Shown: positions 1-7,736 of the stretch, in pieces
Layout of the letters: the number at the start of each line of letters is the position of its first letter
Numbering within the stretch: position 1 is the stretch's first letter
Assembly: GCA_964483145.1 (NCBI GenBank)
Contig: CAZAAK010000028.1
Span: forward strand, 1 to 25,706
Reading direction: 5' to 3'
From: Colimorpha sp964483145
GTDB lineage: Bacteria > Bacteroidota > Bacteroidia > Bacteroidales > P3
DNA: 25,706 bases
The notes under the pieces: generated by a model
What the model was told of the DNA's origin: nothing
Database searches by the model: none
Seen by the model: only the letters and a program-made list of their open reading frames with translations
Position numbers and translations under genes: made by a program

Positions 1-27
1 GTACGGTCTCCTTATTTTTCAATTTTG

Positions 28-35
28 CAAAGATA
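28..35 (-). promoter_or_regulatory. Bacteroidota -7 element firing out of the window
   Basis: On the minus strand this reads TATCTTTG, the Bacteroidota -7 consensus TAnnTTTG. Downstream, toward base 1, the minus strand carries AAGGAGA, which could serve as a ribosome binding site for a gene starting beyond the left edge. No TTG sits at the ideal 19-21 base distance upstream, so the -33 half is weak. It lies back-to-back with the parE promoter, suggesting a divergent gene to the left. Confidence 0.45.
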
Positions 36-79
36 CAATTTATTTTCCGAATAAATCATGTCAATCCATTTTTTTTATG

Positions 80-87
80 TATCTTTG
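80..87 (+). promoter_or_regulatory. -7 promoter element for parE
   Basis: TATCTTTG matches the Bacteroidota -7 element exactly. It lies 30 bases before the ATG at 118. This argues against the in-frame ATG at 58, which would lie upstream of the transcription start. No clear TTG is seen about 19 bases upstream. Confidence 0.65.
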
Positions 88-117
88 CACCCCAAAAAAA
101 ATCAAGCATACCCCATC

Positions 118-2037
118 ATGGAAGATGACCACTCCTTGCCTGCAAGCAACGTTGCCGAGTATGGCGACGACAGCATCATTCACCTCGAAGATATGGACCA
201 CATCCGGTTGCGCCCAGGCATGTACATCGGCAAACTGGGCGATGGCTCCTCGCACGATGATGGCATCTATGTCCTTATCAAGGAGGTCCTCGACAATGCC
301 ATTGACGAGTTCAACTCCGGCTTTGGCAAGCGCATCGAGATGTCCCTCAACTTCGCCGACCGCAAAGTCTCCATCCGCGACTACGGTCGTGGCATCCCTC
401 TCGGCAAGATGGTGGAGGCTGTCAGCAAACTCAATACCGGTGCCAAATACGACAGCAAAGTCTTCCAAAAAAGCGTTGGCCTCAATGGGGTCGGCACCAA
501 GGCTGTCAACGCCCTCTCTAGCTATTTCCGTGTGCAGTCCTTTCGCGAAGGCAAGACCCGCTACGCCGAGTTTTGCGAGGGCCGTCTCACTAGCGACAGC
601 GGCATCCAGGCCTATGCACCCGAGAATGGCATCGAAACCACTGGCACTCTAGTGGAATTCATCCCCGACAGCAAGCTTTTCGGCAACTTCCACTTCATCA
701 ACGAATATGTGGAACGCCGTGTTTGGAACTATTGCTACCTCAATCGCGGCCTTACCTTCTACTACAACGACAAGCGCTATTACTCCAAAAACGGCCTACT
801 GGATTTGCTAGAGCACAATATGGAGGGCGAACCCCTCTACCCTATCATCCACATCAAAGACGAAGACTTCGAGGCCGCCTTTACCCACGTGAACGGCCAA
901 AGTAGCGACTATTACTACAGTTTTGTCAACGGACAGCATACCACCGAGGGCGGCACCCACCAAAGTGCCTTCCGCGAAGGCTATGCCCGCGTAGTCAAGG
1001 ATTTCTACAACAAAAAGGAATTCGCACCCGAGGACGTGCGCCAAGGCCTGATTTGCGCACTCTGCATCCGCATTCAGGAACCCGTCTTTGAGGCCCAAAC
1101 CAAGACCAAGCTCGGCTCCACCCATTTAGCTCCCAACAAGCAGGACGGCACCAACGACAGCCCCTTCCTAAAGACCTATATACTGGACATTCTCAAACGC
1201 CACCTGGACAACTACCTGCACATCCACTCCGAAACCGCCGAAATCCTATTAGAAAAAATCCAACGCAACGAAAAGGAACGCAAACAGATTGCCGGCATTA
1301 AGAAGTTAGCCAAAGAAAGCACTCGAAAAGCTAGCCTGAACAACAGCAAATTGCGCGACTGCCACGTGCACTACAACAGCAACCACCCTCGCCGACTGGA
1401 AAGCACCATTTTCATTACCGAAGGTCTCTCGGCTAGCGGTAGCATCACCAAAAGCCGCGATGTGGAGACCCAAGCCGTCTTCAGCCTGCGTGGCAAACCC
1501 CTCAACACCGTCTCGGTGGGCAAAGCCGAAATTTACAAAAACGAAGAACTTAACCTTCTGCACAATGCCCTTGACATAGACGACGGCATGGAGAACCTTC
1601 GCTACAACAATGTGGTCATAGCCACCGATGCCGATGTCGATGGCATGCACATCCGATTACTGTTGCTCACCTTCTTCCTGCGGTTCTACCCCGATTTGGT
1701 GCGCCAAGGTCATGTGTATATCCTGCAAACTCCGCTTTTCCGCGTCCGCAACAAGCAAAAGACCTCCTACTGCTACAGCGACCAAGAACGCATCGAGGCC
1801 ATCAACAACACCCGCAATGCCGAAATCACTCGGTTCAAAGGCCTGGGCGAGATTTCGCCCGATGAATTCAAAGGCTTTATCAATCAGGACATGCGGCTCG
1901 ACCCCGTTATCCTGCACAAAGACTTCGACACCAACGGAGTACTGCGCTTCTACATGGGGCAAAACACCTCCGAGCGCCGCGAGTTTATCATGCAAAACCT
2001 GCGGGTTGAAGACGACGAAAATATTGTCGTGACCTAA
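118..2037 (+). CDS. parE: DNA topoisomerase IV subunit B
   Basis: ATPase subunit of type IIA topoisomerase IV, which decatenates daughter chromosomes with ParC. The 639-residue protein has the GHKL ATPase signatures in order: KEVLDNAIDEF, DYGRGIP, GLNGVGTKAVNALS, then the QTKTKLGS loop. The TOPRIM domain follows, with catalytic Glu435 in EGLSA and the metal-binding Asp504/506/508 of TDADVDG, and a C-terminal TRFKGLGE motif. Wording such as MYIGKLGDG and RDYGRGIPLGK is that of Bacteroidales ParE rather than GyrB. I start it at ATG 118, not at 58, because the -7 element at 80-87 lies between them and 118 gives the usual ParE N-terminus. parC is not adjacent; the next gene is convergent. The usual EGDSA motif reads EGLSA (Leu437), a position linked to quinolone response in other bacteria. 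Confidence 0.95.
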   Translation: MEDDHSLPASNVAEYGDDSIIHLEDMDHIRLRPGMYIGKLGDGSSHDDGIYVLIKEVLDNAIDEFNSGFGKRIEMSLNFADRKVSIRDYGRGIPLGKMVEAVSKLNTGAKYDSKVFQKSVGLNGVGTKAVNALSSYFRVQSFREGKTRYAEFCEGRLTSDSGIQAYAPENGIETTGTLVEFIPDSKLFGNFHFINEYVERRVWNYCYLNRGLTFYYNDKRYYSKNGLLDLLEHNMEGEPLYPIIHIKDEDFEAAFTHVNGQSSDYYYSFVNGQHTTEGGTHQSAFREGYARVVKDFYNKKEFAPEDVRQGLICALCIRIQEPVFEAQTKTKLGSTHLAPNKQDGTNDSPFLKTYILDILKRHLDNYLHIHSETAEILLEKIQRNEKERKQIAGIKKLAKESTRKASLNNSKLRDCHVHYNSNHPRRLESTIFITEGLSASGSITKSRDVETQAVFSLRGKPLNTVSVGKAEIYKNEELNLLHNALDIDDGMENLRYNNVVIATDADVDGMHIRLLLLTFFLRFYPDLVRQGHVYILQTPLFRVRNKQKTSYCYSDQERIEAINNTRNAEITRFKGLGEISPDEFKGFINQDMRLDPVILHKDFDTNGVLRFYMGQNTSERREFIMQNLRVEDDENIVVT

Positions 2038-2084
2038 TTTATCTTAACATTATTTAAGCCAAACCTACTCTATGTTGACGTAAA

Positions 2085-3626
2085 CTAATCCTCTTCAAAA
2101 AAGATACGCCACCACTTGCGTTTGGGCTGCTCCGGAGCCTCTTCCTGCGCGAGGCCTAGTACTCGCAACGAATCGTCCATTTCCTCTTTGTTGTCCGAGA
2201 GTATCATCAGCCTGTCCCCAACGTGTAGCACAGTCTTGCCTGTGGGAACAAAATAGTTCTCGCCACGCTTGGCCATAATAACAAGCGTCTTCTCTGGCAT
2301 CTTAAAATCCATCAACCGGTGCCCCCGCTGAAGCATCTGCTCAGTAACCTCAATCTCTGTAGAAGCCGATTTGATTTCCTCTGGGAAATCGATGTCGAAT
2401 TCCTGAGAAACGTTCTGCTGGGGCTTTTCTGGAGGTTCCGACACCTTCAACCACCGAGCCATAAGGGGTAAAGAAGTCCCCTGCAGCACCAAGCTCACCA
2501 AAGTGCATAAAAACACAATATTGAATATCTCCTCGCTATGTGAGACCCCCGATGCCCTACAAAGGATGGCAAAAATGATAGGCACAGCCCCGCGCAACCC
2601 TACCCACGAGACAAACAGCCGGTCACGCAAGGTGTATTTGCGGAAAGGCGCCAACGAAACAAAAACAGCCAGAGGACGCGTAACGAAAACCATCACAAAA
2701 CTAATAACCAAGCCCGGCACCAACACTGTCTTCAACTCGGAGGGGTTGACTAGCAGACCCAACGTCAAGAACATCGTAAGCTGCAAAAGCCATGTGATAC
2801 CCTCTAGATAGTTGCAAGTAGAGCGTTTGTGGACGAACTTAGTGTTGCCCACCACCAAGCCTGCAATATAAACCGCTAGGTAGCTATTCCCGTGTAGGTA
2901 GTATGCGACTGCAAAGATAAAAAAACTGCCAATCATCGCCAATTGGGGATAAAGGGCAGCGTTGTCCATATTGATGCGGTTGATGCACCACACCAAGCAT
3001 TTGCCCATCACCCAACCCATAGCTGCGCCTATCAGCAACTGCGCCACTAGCATCACCACCGCACTGCCCCAATTGGGCGACCCACCTTGCATGGAAAGGG
3101 AAATAAAAGTCAAGGTCAGCACATATGCCATCGGGTCATTGGCCCCGCTCTCCAATTCTAGCGTAGGCCTGAGGTTGTGTTTGAGTTTGAGCCCCCGACC
3201 CCTAAGAATCGAAAAGACCGAGGCAGAGTCGGTACTGCTCATAGTAGATGCCAGCAACAAACACATCACTATATTCAATCCCAAGCTCTTACCCCCAAGC
3301 CAATACAACAGAAATCCAGTAGAGACGGCCATCAGCAACACACCCACCGTGGCAAGGGTGATGCCGGGGCCAAGGATGGGCTTGATTTCGGCATTTCGCG
3401 TACCCATGCCACCGGAAAACAAGATGATGCACAATGCCACAGTACCAATCACTTGCGCCACCTTGATGTTGTTGAACTCCAAGCCAAAACCATCGCTACC
3501 AAAAAGCATGCCCACCCCAAGGAACAACAGCAACACCGGCACTCCAAAACGGCTACCGGCTTTTTCAGCCAAAATACTTGCAAAAAACAGCGCTGAAAAA
3601 ATCAAAAGCATCAACTCAATTTCCAT
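2085..3626 (-). CDS. K+/H+ antiporter, NhaP2/CvrA type with RCK_C domain
   Basis: Inner-membrane cation/proton antiporter of the CPA1 family, expected to export K+ (possibly Na+) in exchange for protons and to help with pH and osmotic balance. The 513-residue protein has about a dozen hydrophobic segments up to residue ~385, with the ESGANDPMAY motif whose Asn163-Asp164 pair matches the ion-binding ND of CPA1 exchangers. A cytosolic tail follows, with a TrkA_C/RCK_C-like domain (about residues 410-490), a nucleotide- or ion-sensing module in KefC- and NhaP2-type proteins. I start it at ATG 3626, which gives the family N-terminus; a TTG at 3674 is in frame but lies only about 20 bases after the predicted transcription start. 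It converges on parE with 47 bases between stops. Transported ion is inferred from family. Confidence 0.88.
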   Translation of the reverse strand: MEIELMLLIFSALFFASILAEKAGSRFGVPVLLLFLGVGMLFGSDGFGLEFNNIKVAQVIGTVALCIILFSGGMGTRNAEIKPILGPGITLATVGVLLMAVSTGFLLYWLGGKSLGLNIVMCLLLASTMSSTDSASVFSILRGRGLKLKHNLRPTLELESGANDPMAYVLTLTFISLSMQGGSPNWGSAVVMLVAQLLIGAAMGWVMGKCLVWCINRINMDNAALYPQLAMIGSFFIFAVAYYLHGNSYLAVYIAGLVVGNTKFVHKRSTCNYLEGITWLLQLTMFLTLGLLVNPSELKTVLVPGLVISFVMVFVTRPLAVFVSLAPFRKYTLRDRLFVSWVGLRGAVPIIFAILCRASGVSHSEEIFNIVFLCTLVSLVLQGTSLPLMARWLKVSEPPEKPQQNVSQEFDIDFPEEIKSASTEIEVTEQMLQRGHRLMDFKMPEKTLVIMAKRGENYFVPTGKTVLHVGDRLMILSDNKEEMDDSLRVLGLAQEEAPEQPKRKWWRIFFEED

Positions 3627-3700
3627 AGGGCGAACATATAATATGTATTTAACAACAAACAAGACTCTTGGCAACTGCCACCATCACCAATAAAGATTTG

Positions 3701-3730
3701 CAAAGGTACAAAATTTTTCTGATATAGCAA
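3701..3730 (-). promoter_or_regulatory. Promoter of the K+/H+ antiporter gene
   Basis: On the minus strand TTG (3728-3730) is followed after 19 bases by TACCTTTG (3701-3708), an excellent Bacteroidota -33/-7 pair. The leader to ATG 3626 would be about 70 bases. It is divergent from the promoter at 3790-3819. Confidence 0.7.
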
Positions 3731-3789
3731 GCGCATCCACGCTATTTTGTTGATAAATAGTTGTTGAAAAGTTTTTTGTTTGAAAAAAG

Positions 3790-3819
3790 TTGCCGTTTCA
3801 AATAAAGTTGGTATACTTG
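3790..3819 (+). promoter_or_regulatory. Promoter of the AT-hook protein gene
   Basis: TTG (3790-3792), 19 bases, then TATACTTG (3812-3819), one base off TAnnTTTG. The ATG at 3838 lies 18 bases further on, leaving a short leader. The same variant TATACTTGCAC recurs at 5116 before the gene at 5310. Confidence 0.6.
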
Positions 3820-3837
3820 CACAAAATTTTAAACTGC

Positions 3838-4569
3838 ATGAACCCACGTAGGACTCATAAAAAGAACTTGATAGTCAGCTACAAAAACTTGTCCGATGAA
3901 CTTAGGCAACGCTTCAAAGAGGCCTATCCCGATGGCTATTCCGACTATTTGCAACGCTTCGAAAAACCCAATGGCGAAACTATTTTCGTTGTTCCCATGG
4001 AGACGGAAGATACCATGTATATGATTAAGTTCGATGTCAAAATCGACACCACCATCACTGATGCCGACGACGACAAGGACTATTATGACGAGCAAATCGA
4101 CAAAGCCGACGAAGAATTTGCTCCCCTTTCCGAGGCCCTCGATAAGGAGGAGAACACCGATTCCCATACCGAACGTTCCATCCGTCATGGCGACTATGAA
4201 GACACCCTCTCTTCCCGCAAAAAGAAGCCAAGTTCCCTCAGCGGCCTTGGCAAAGAACTGGAGGATGCCTTCGACAACGATGACTACGACGAAGGCGAGT
4301 ACGACAACGACCTCGAAAACGAAGAGAGCGACGAGGATAACGACGACATTGAACCCACTGATGAGGAGTTGATGGACATCGACAGCGATTTCTACATGGC
4401 CCATGCCGAAGTTCCGCCAGAGGAGAAAAAGCCCATGGAACCCGAACCCGCCTCGGCCAAACCCAAACGCGGACGTCCACGCAAGAATGCCTTGCCCGCT
4501 CCCGCTATCCCCACTCCCCCCAAAAAGAAGGGCCGCCCCCGCAAAAATCCCGCTCCCGAAAACAATTAA
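3838..4569 (+). CDS. Acidic conserved Bacteroidales protein with two AT-hooks
   Basis: A 243-residue protein in three parts. Residues 1-75 (with VSYKNL, YPDGYSDYL, FVVPMETEDTMYMIKFDVKID) form a compact conserved block that I recognise from unnamed Bacteroidales proteins. Residues ~76-195 are a low-complexity, very acidic stretch rich in Asp and Glu. The tail carries two AT-hook cores, RGRPRK (211-216) and KGRPRK (231-236), separated by a Pro/Ala-rich linker. AT-hooks bind the minor groove of AT-rich DNA, so a nucleoid or chromatin-like role is plausible but unproven. I start it at ATG 3838 because the promoter element ends at 3819; the earlier in-frame TTG at 3790 is the -33 element. The gene lies directly before the 11-bp AT-rich array at 4740-4838. 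It has its own promoter and no operon partner. Confidence 0.85.
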   Translation: MNPRRTHKKNLIVSYKNLSDELRQRFKEAYPDGYSDYLQRFEKPNGETIFVVPMETEDTMYMIKFDVKIDTTITDADDDKDYYDEQIDKADEEFAPLSEALDKEENTDSHTERSIRHGDYEDTLSSRKKKPSSLSGLGKELEDAFDNDDYDEGEYDNDLENEESDEDNDDIEPTDEELMDIDSDFYMAHAEVPPEEKKPMEPEPASAKPKRGRPRKNALPAPAIPTPPKKKGRPRKNPAPENN

Positions 4570-4622
4570 ACCTTGTTTAAGGTCGGCAACAACCCTCTGC
4601 AGCAAGTATTTACATTTTTAGC

Positions 4623-4686
4623 CAACCACCCTTACAAACGGCAATAAAATCGTGTAGCATGGTGTGGCACGCTAAAGGGTGGGTTG
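4623..4686. repeat. Large stem-loop downstream of the AT-hook gene
   Basis: CAACCACCCTT (4623-4633) pairs with AAGGGTGGGTTG (4675-4686) apart from one bulged base, with a 41-base loop. It lies 53 bases after the AT-hook gene's stop codon. There is no T-run after it, so it is not a classic terminator; it may protect or process the mRNA end. Confidence 0.45.
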
Positions 4687-4739
4687 TGTAAGATTTGTGC
4701 GTGGCTTGTCGGAAGCTTGTGGGTAACTTCGATCTTTAG

Positions 4740-4838
4740 TTTACCTTTTGTTTAGGTTTCATTTACCTTTCATTTACCTTTTGTTTAGGTTGAGTAAACA
4801 AAGAGTAAATGAAAAGTAACAGAAAGGTAAGAAATAAC
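4740..4838. repeat. Inverted array of 11-bp units (element A)
   Basis: Nine consecutive 11-base units. Five forward: TTTACCTTTTG, TTTAGGTTTCA, TTTACCTTTCA, TTTACCTTTTG, TTTAGGTTGAG. Then four in the opposite sense: TAAACAAAGAG, TAAATGAAAAG, TAACAGAAAGG, TAAGAAATAAC. The turn is at 4794/4795. The arms pair imperfectly. It is a degenerate relative of the element at 25335-25465, and both have TGCGTGGC and GTGGGTAACTT on the left (here 4698-4705 and 4719-4729). Confidence 0.85.
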
Positions 4839-5115
4839 ACGTCCTTTCCGGCGGGTCTAGGCTCAGCCACCGATCAATTGCCACCCAGCTACAGACTATC
4901 ATCTACCTAGTAGCAACTCTAGTGCGGCTAATGGATTCTGTAGCCCCCAAACCACTGTAAAGCCTTCGGACGATTCCGACACCTCTGCACAGTGCTTATC
5001 GTGCGAGCGCAAGAAACTTTGGACCGCTCGTTGGATTTGCCATGATGTCAGCACTCGGGCCCAAAATATTTTTGATGTGGCAAACATATTTATGCGACCT
5101 TTCGAAAATTAGTTG

Positions 5116-5123
5116 TATACTTG
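5116..5123 (+). promoter_or_regulatory. Probable -7 element for the gene at 5310
   Basis: TATACTTG followed by CAC, the same variant found before the AT-hook gene. It would give a leader of about 180 bases containing the direct repeats and two 11-bp units. No good -33 TTG is visible, so this is tentative. Confidence 0.4.
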
Positions 5124-5153
5124 CACTAGACAAGGTTAACTGGGGAATTCGTA

Positions 5154-5254
5154 CAAGCGACAAACAATCAAGTATTTAATCTTCTTTTTATTTACATTTT
5201 GTTTACCTTTTGCCCAGTTTGGGGCCTCAGCTCAAGCGACAAATGCAACAAGTA
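5154..5254 (+). repeat. Pair of ~21-base direct repeats flanking a two-unit 11-bp array
   Basis: 5154-5174 and 5233-5254 share CAAGCGACAAA at the left and CAAGTA at the right, 79 bases apart. Between them lie TTTACATTTTG (5191-5201) and TTTACCTTTTG (5202-5212), two forward units of the 11-bp family. The whole sits in the predicted leader of the gene at 5310. Confidence 0.6.
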
Positions 5255-5309
5255 CTGAAAAAAGACAAAGAAAATTCAAAGAAACATTCAAGACAAAAAA
5301 AGTATTATC

Positions 5310-6182
5310 ATGGCTCGAAGTGAAAAAAACGTATCCGCCTTTGTAGGGCGCATCAAAGGTCAGGGAGTGACCTATTACAAGAGGGGTGGCAAAGTCTTTG
5401 CTCGCATTGGCACTAGAAGTTCACCTAATCGACAGTCGGTCAAGCAGTTCATCACCCGCGAAAAGATGCGGCACTCCATTTCCCTATGGAGGAGCATAAA
5501 AGGGGGCAATAGACCATTGATGGAATCGACGGAAGGGCAAACAGCTTATAACACCTTTTTGAAGGCCAACGCCCAACTGCCCACCGTCTTCTTGACCAAG
5601 GAACAGACTCGCCAACAGTCGGCGTTACTTATGCCCGGCATAGTGGTTTCACTAGGGCGGTTGATGCCAGTGGAATACGATTTTGCCACCTTGGCCGACG
5701 GCCGCCGCGTGGTACTCACCAACTTATGTACTGGATTGGATGCCAGCCAAGTGCAACCGCTAGCCATCACCTCCAACAACGACCTCCAACGGCTTCTGTT
5801 TAGGGAATCGAATCCGCAACTCAAGCATGGCGACTACCTACGTTTCTATTGCTTTGAGCAGGCGACGAGGGGCGAGTACCCCTATGTGGATGTAAAGTGC
5901 CTTAAATTCCAGCTAGACAACGACCCCAGAACCAAACCGAACTCCAACCGCTGGAATTTCCTATCGGTAAACGGTCGCCTTGCCATTGCAAATGCCGACA
6001 ATCAAATGCAAGGTTGGGCCCTCGTGGTTACCGATGCAGATGAAAAGTGCGCATCCACCCAACAGGTAGTTACCACCTGCTCCCTTTACTTGACCTACAC
6101 CTCCAACGAGGCCCTCAAGAGCGCTGCCGACACCTACGGCAACGTCTCCTTTGAAGGTTACCTGGCGCCCGACCCCCAATAA
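5310..6182 (+). CDS. Conserved Bacteroidota hypothetical protein
   Basis: A 290-residue soluble protein with no signal peptide or membrane segment. The basic N-terminus (residues 10-60), with IKGQGVTYYKRGGKVFARI followed by a stretch rich in Arg, Ser and Lys, resembles a family of uncharacterised Bacteroidota proteins, of which DUF6266 is a possible relative; I cannot confirm membership. The rest looks like a mixed alpha/beta domain with no catalytic motif that I recognise. ATG 5310 is the natural start; the leader carries direct repeats and two 11-bp units. Downstream genes have their own promoter, so it is probably monocistronic. Function unknown. Confidence 0.75.
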   Translation: MARSEKNVSAFVGRIKGQGVTYYKRGGKVFARIGTRSSPNRQSVKQFITREKMRHSISLWRSIKGGNRPLMESTEGQTAYNTFLKANAQLPTVFLTKEQTRQQSALLMPGIVVSLGRLMPVEYDFATLADGRRVVLTNLCTGLDASQVQPLAITSNNDLQRLLFRESNPQLKHGDYLRFYCFEQATRGEYPYVDVKCLKFQLDNDPRTKPNSNRWNFLSVNGRLAIANADNQMQGWALVVTDADEKCASTQQVVTTCSLYLTYTSNEALKSAADTYGNVSFEGYLAPDPQ

Positions 6183-6266
6183 AAGGGACCCGCGGTATGC
6201 CTGCGAGCGGGAAGGAGTGATATTGGTATTGGAAACTGGGCATGAGCAAAAATAAAGAAGATTTTT

Positions 6267-6298
6267 TTGCATTATGTCCCAAAAAAGACGTATCTTTG
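6267..6298 (+). promoter_or_regulatory. Promoter of the secreted protein gene at 6320
   Basis: TTG (6267-6269), 21 bases, then TATCTTTG (6291-6298), an exact -7 match, 21 bases before ATG 6320. Confidence 0.65.
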
Positions 6299-6319
6299 CA
6301 ATTTAAAACGTATTGGACT

Positions 6320-6916
6320 ATGAAGAAACATTTACTTGTGGTCGCACTGCTCTTTTCCGCATTCGCGGTTAATGCACAACAGGTTAGCTCACGCACCAAG
6401 GCCGTGCGAATGCTTGCCTACGCCCGCCCAGAATATCAAGTGAAGGACGTGAAGGTATACGCCGACACGATGACAGTATTCTCTTTGGCCGACTATCCTA
6501 TCTACCCCTTCGGCAAATGGAGCACCGTGGAGCAGTACATCACCAACAATCAGCTCCTTTGGTATCGCGAGAGCGGCTACAAAAGTTTCTACGACACGAT
6601 GACGGTGGCCGTCAACACGCTTAAGCGCCTGGACGGCTCCAACATCAATTGGTACCGTAGCATATGGACCAACAAATTGGAGATGGTCAGCGCCAAGATT
6701 ACCGATACCGCTGTGGTATTGGATAATGGCATCAAGGTAGGCATGACCAAGGAAGAGGTCTTTAGGGTTATCTTTAAAAGCTATCCCAAGTCCTATACCT
6801 CTGAGATTAATGTGCTCAAAGTCATTGCTGGAGCTGCCGAAGTAGGCGAAATCTATACATTCAAAGGCAACAAATTAAGGCATATAGAGGTAATCAGCAG
6901 GTACAAGTATTATTGA
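6320..6916 (+). CDS. Secreted hypothetical protein
   Basis: A 198-residue protein with a clear Sec signal peptide: Lys-Lys, a hydrophobic core (LLVVALLFSAFA), then NAQ, with cleavage likely after residue ~20. No lipobox Cys is present, so it is probably periplasmic or outer-membrane associated. The mature part contains NGIKVGMTKEEVFRVIF near the C-terminus, a pattern seen in small periplasmic proteins in which GMTxxEV precedes a helix, as in SmpA/BamE-like folds; this is only a resemblance. I start it at ATG 6320 because the ATG at 6242 lies upstream of the promoter. It precedes nadD by 105 bases; co-transcription is possible. Function unknown. Confidence 0.75.
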   Translation: MKKHLLVVALLFSAFAVNAQQVSSRTKAVRMLAYARPEYQVKDVKVYADTMTVFSLADYPIYPFGKWSTVEQYITNNQLLWYRESGYKSFYDTMTVAVNTLKRLDGSNINWYRSIWTNKLEMVSAKITDTAVVLDNGIKVGMTKEEVFRVIFKSYPKSYTSEINVLKVIAGAAEVGEIYTFKGNKLRHIEVISRYKYY

Positions 6917-7021
6917 TGGCGCAAGAATGCGCATCCAGGTTGGCATGAGCGCGAATTGGGGGCGCGTGGCGGGTGGTACTAGTGTAAAGTTGCTTTTTTG
7001 CCACTACACATTCATTGAGCA

Positions 7022-7600
7022 GTGCGTAAGATTGGTTTGTTTTTCGGGTCGTTCAACCCCATTCATGTGGGGCATTTGATTATTGCGCATGAGGTGTTGC
7101 AAAATAGCGACCTTGACGAGGTATGGTTTGTGGTTTCTCCCCAAAACCCACTAAAAGAGCGCAAGACGTTGTTGGACGACTACCAGCGATTGGAGATGGT
7201 CCGCCGCGCCATTACCGATGACTATCGCTTGCGCGCTTGCGATGCCGAGTTCCACCTGCCAAAACCAAGCTATACGGTGCTAACGCTGACTTATTTGGGG
7301 CAGCAGCACCACGACAAAGAATTCTGCCTAATAATGGGTTCCGACAATTTGTCCACCTTCGAGAAATGGCGCAATTGGGAGTTTATCCTAGAGCACTACC
7401 GCATCTATTGCTATCCGCGGCCAGGAACAGAGCATTGCAAACTCAGCACCCACCCGCACGTTGCAATGGTGGAGGTGCCAACAATGGGCATTTCATCCAC
7501 TTACATTCGTTCCCAAATACATAAGGGAAAGGATGTGAAGTATCTGGTGCCAGAGGGGGTGTACAATTACTTAACGGAGATGCATTTCTACGAAAAGTAG
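7022..7600 (+). CDS. nadD: Nicotinate-nucleotide adenylyltransferase
   Basis: Transfers AMP from ATP to nicotinate mononucleotide, giving deamido-NAD+, the penultimate step of NAD biosynthesis in the cytosol. The 192-residue length is normal. Signatures: GSFNPIHVGH (residues 9-18; the two histidines bind the ATP phosphates), MGSDN (105-109), and ISSTYIR (157-163). The start is a GTG: a TGA lies in frame at 7016-7018, only one codon earlier, and the Rossmann strand IGLFFGSF begins at residue 4, so no other start is possible without losing the fold. No Shine-Dalgarno and no clear -7 element are seen; TAAAGTTG at 6985-6992 is the nearest. A strong terminator follows at 7661-7692. Confidence 0.93.
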   Translation: MRKIGLFFGSFNPIHVGHLIIAHEVLQNSDLDEVWFVVSPQNPLKERKTLLDDYQRLEMVRRAITDDYRLRACDAEFHLPKPSYTVLTLTYLGQQHHDKEFCLIMGSDNLSTFEKWRNWEFILEHYRIYCYPRPGTEHCKLSTHPHVAMVEVPTMGISSTYIRSQIHKGKDVKYLVPEGVYNYLTEMHFYEK

Positions 7601-7660
7601 GTTACAGGTTCGGGCATAGCGTCTGTTTGGTATTTTTGAAGGGCTTTCTAAAAAAAACAT

Positions 7661-7692
7661 AAAAAAGAGGGGGCATAAGCCTCCTCTTTTTT
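7661..7692. terminator. Bidirectional intrinsic terminator between nadD and icd
   Basis: A-run plus GAGGGGGC (7661-7674), loop ATAA, then GCCTCCTC plus T-run (7679-7692). The stem is 14 pairs including one G-T wobble. There is a T-run on either strand, so it can end both nadD (+) and the citrate operon (-). Confidence 0.85.
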
Positions 7693-7736
7693 ATCTTCGG
7701 CTAGGCCGCAGTATGCTTTTGCGGTAAAGCAGAAGG

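Larger units (their letters stand above)
4570..5309. other. 740-base region without a gene, holding repeats and a promoter
   Basis: No convincing reading frame. It contains a large stem-loop (4623-4686), the 11-bp inverted array (4740-4838), an unremarkable GC-mixed stretch (4839-5100) in which I see nothing, a -7 element (5116-5123), and two direct repeats flanking a short 11-bp array (5154-5254). The last part is the leader of the gene at 5310. Confidence 0.7.

Noticed and set aside
3829..4605. 258-codon minus-strand frame opposite the AT-hook gene
   Set aside because: It is a Val/Leu/Gly-rich mirror of the Asp/Glu-rich coding strand. The plus-strand protein has a promoter, a conserved N-terminus and AT-hooks.
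4740..4838. CRISPR array or insertion-sequence end
   Set aside because: The 11-base units are contiguous with no spacers and change sense halfway; there are no cas genes and no transposase. The same holds for 25335-25465.
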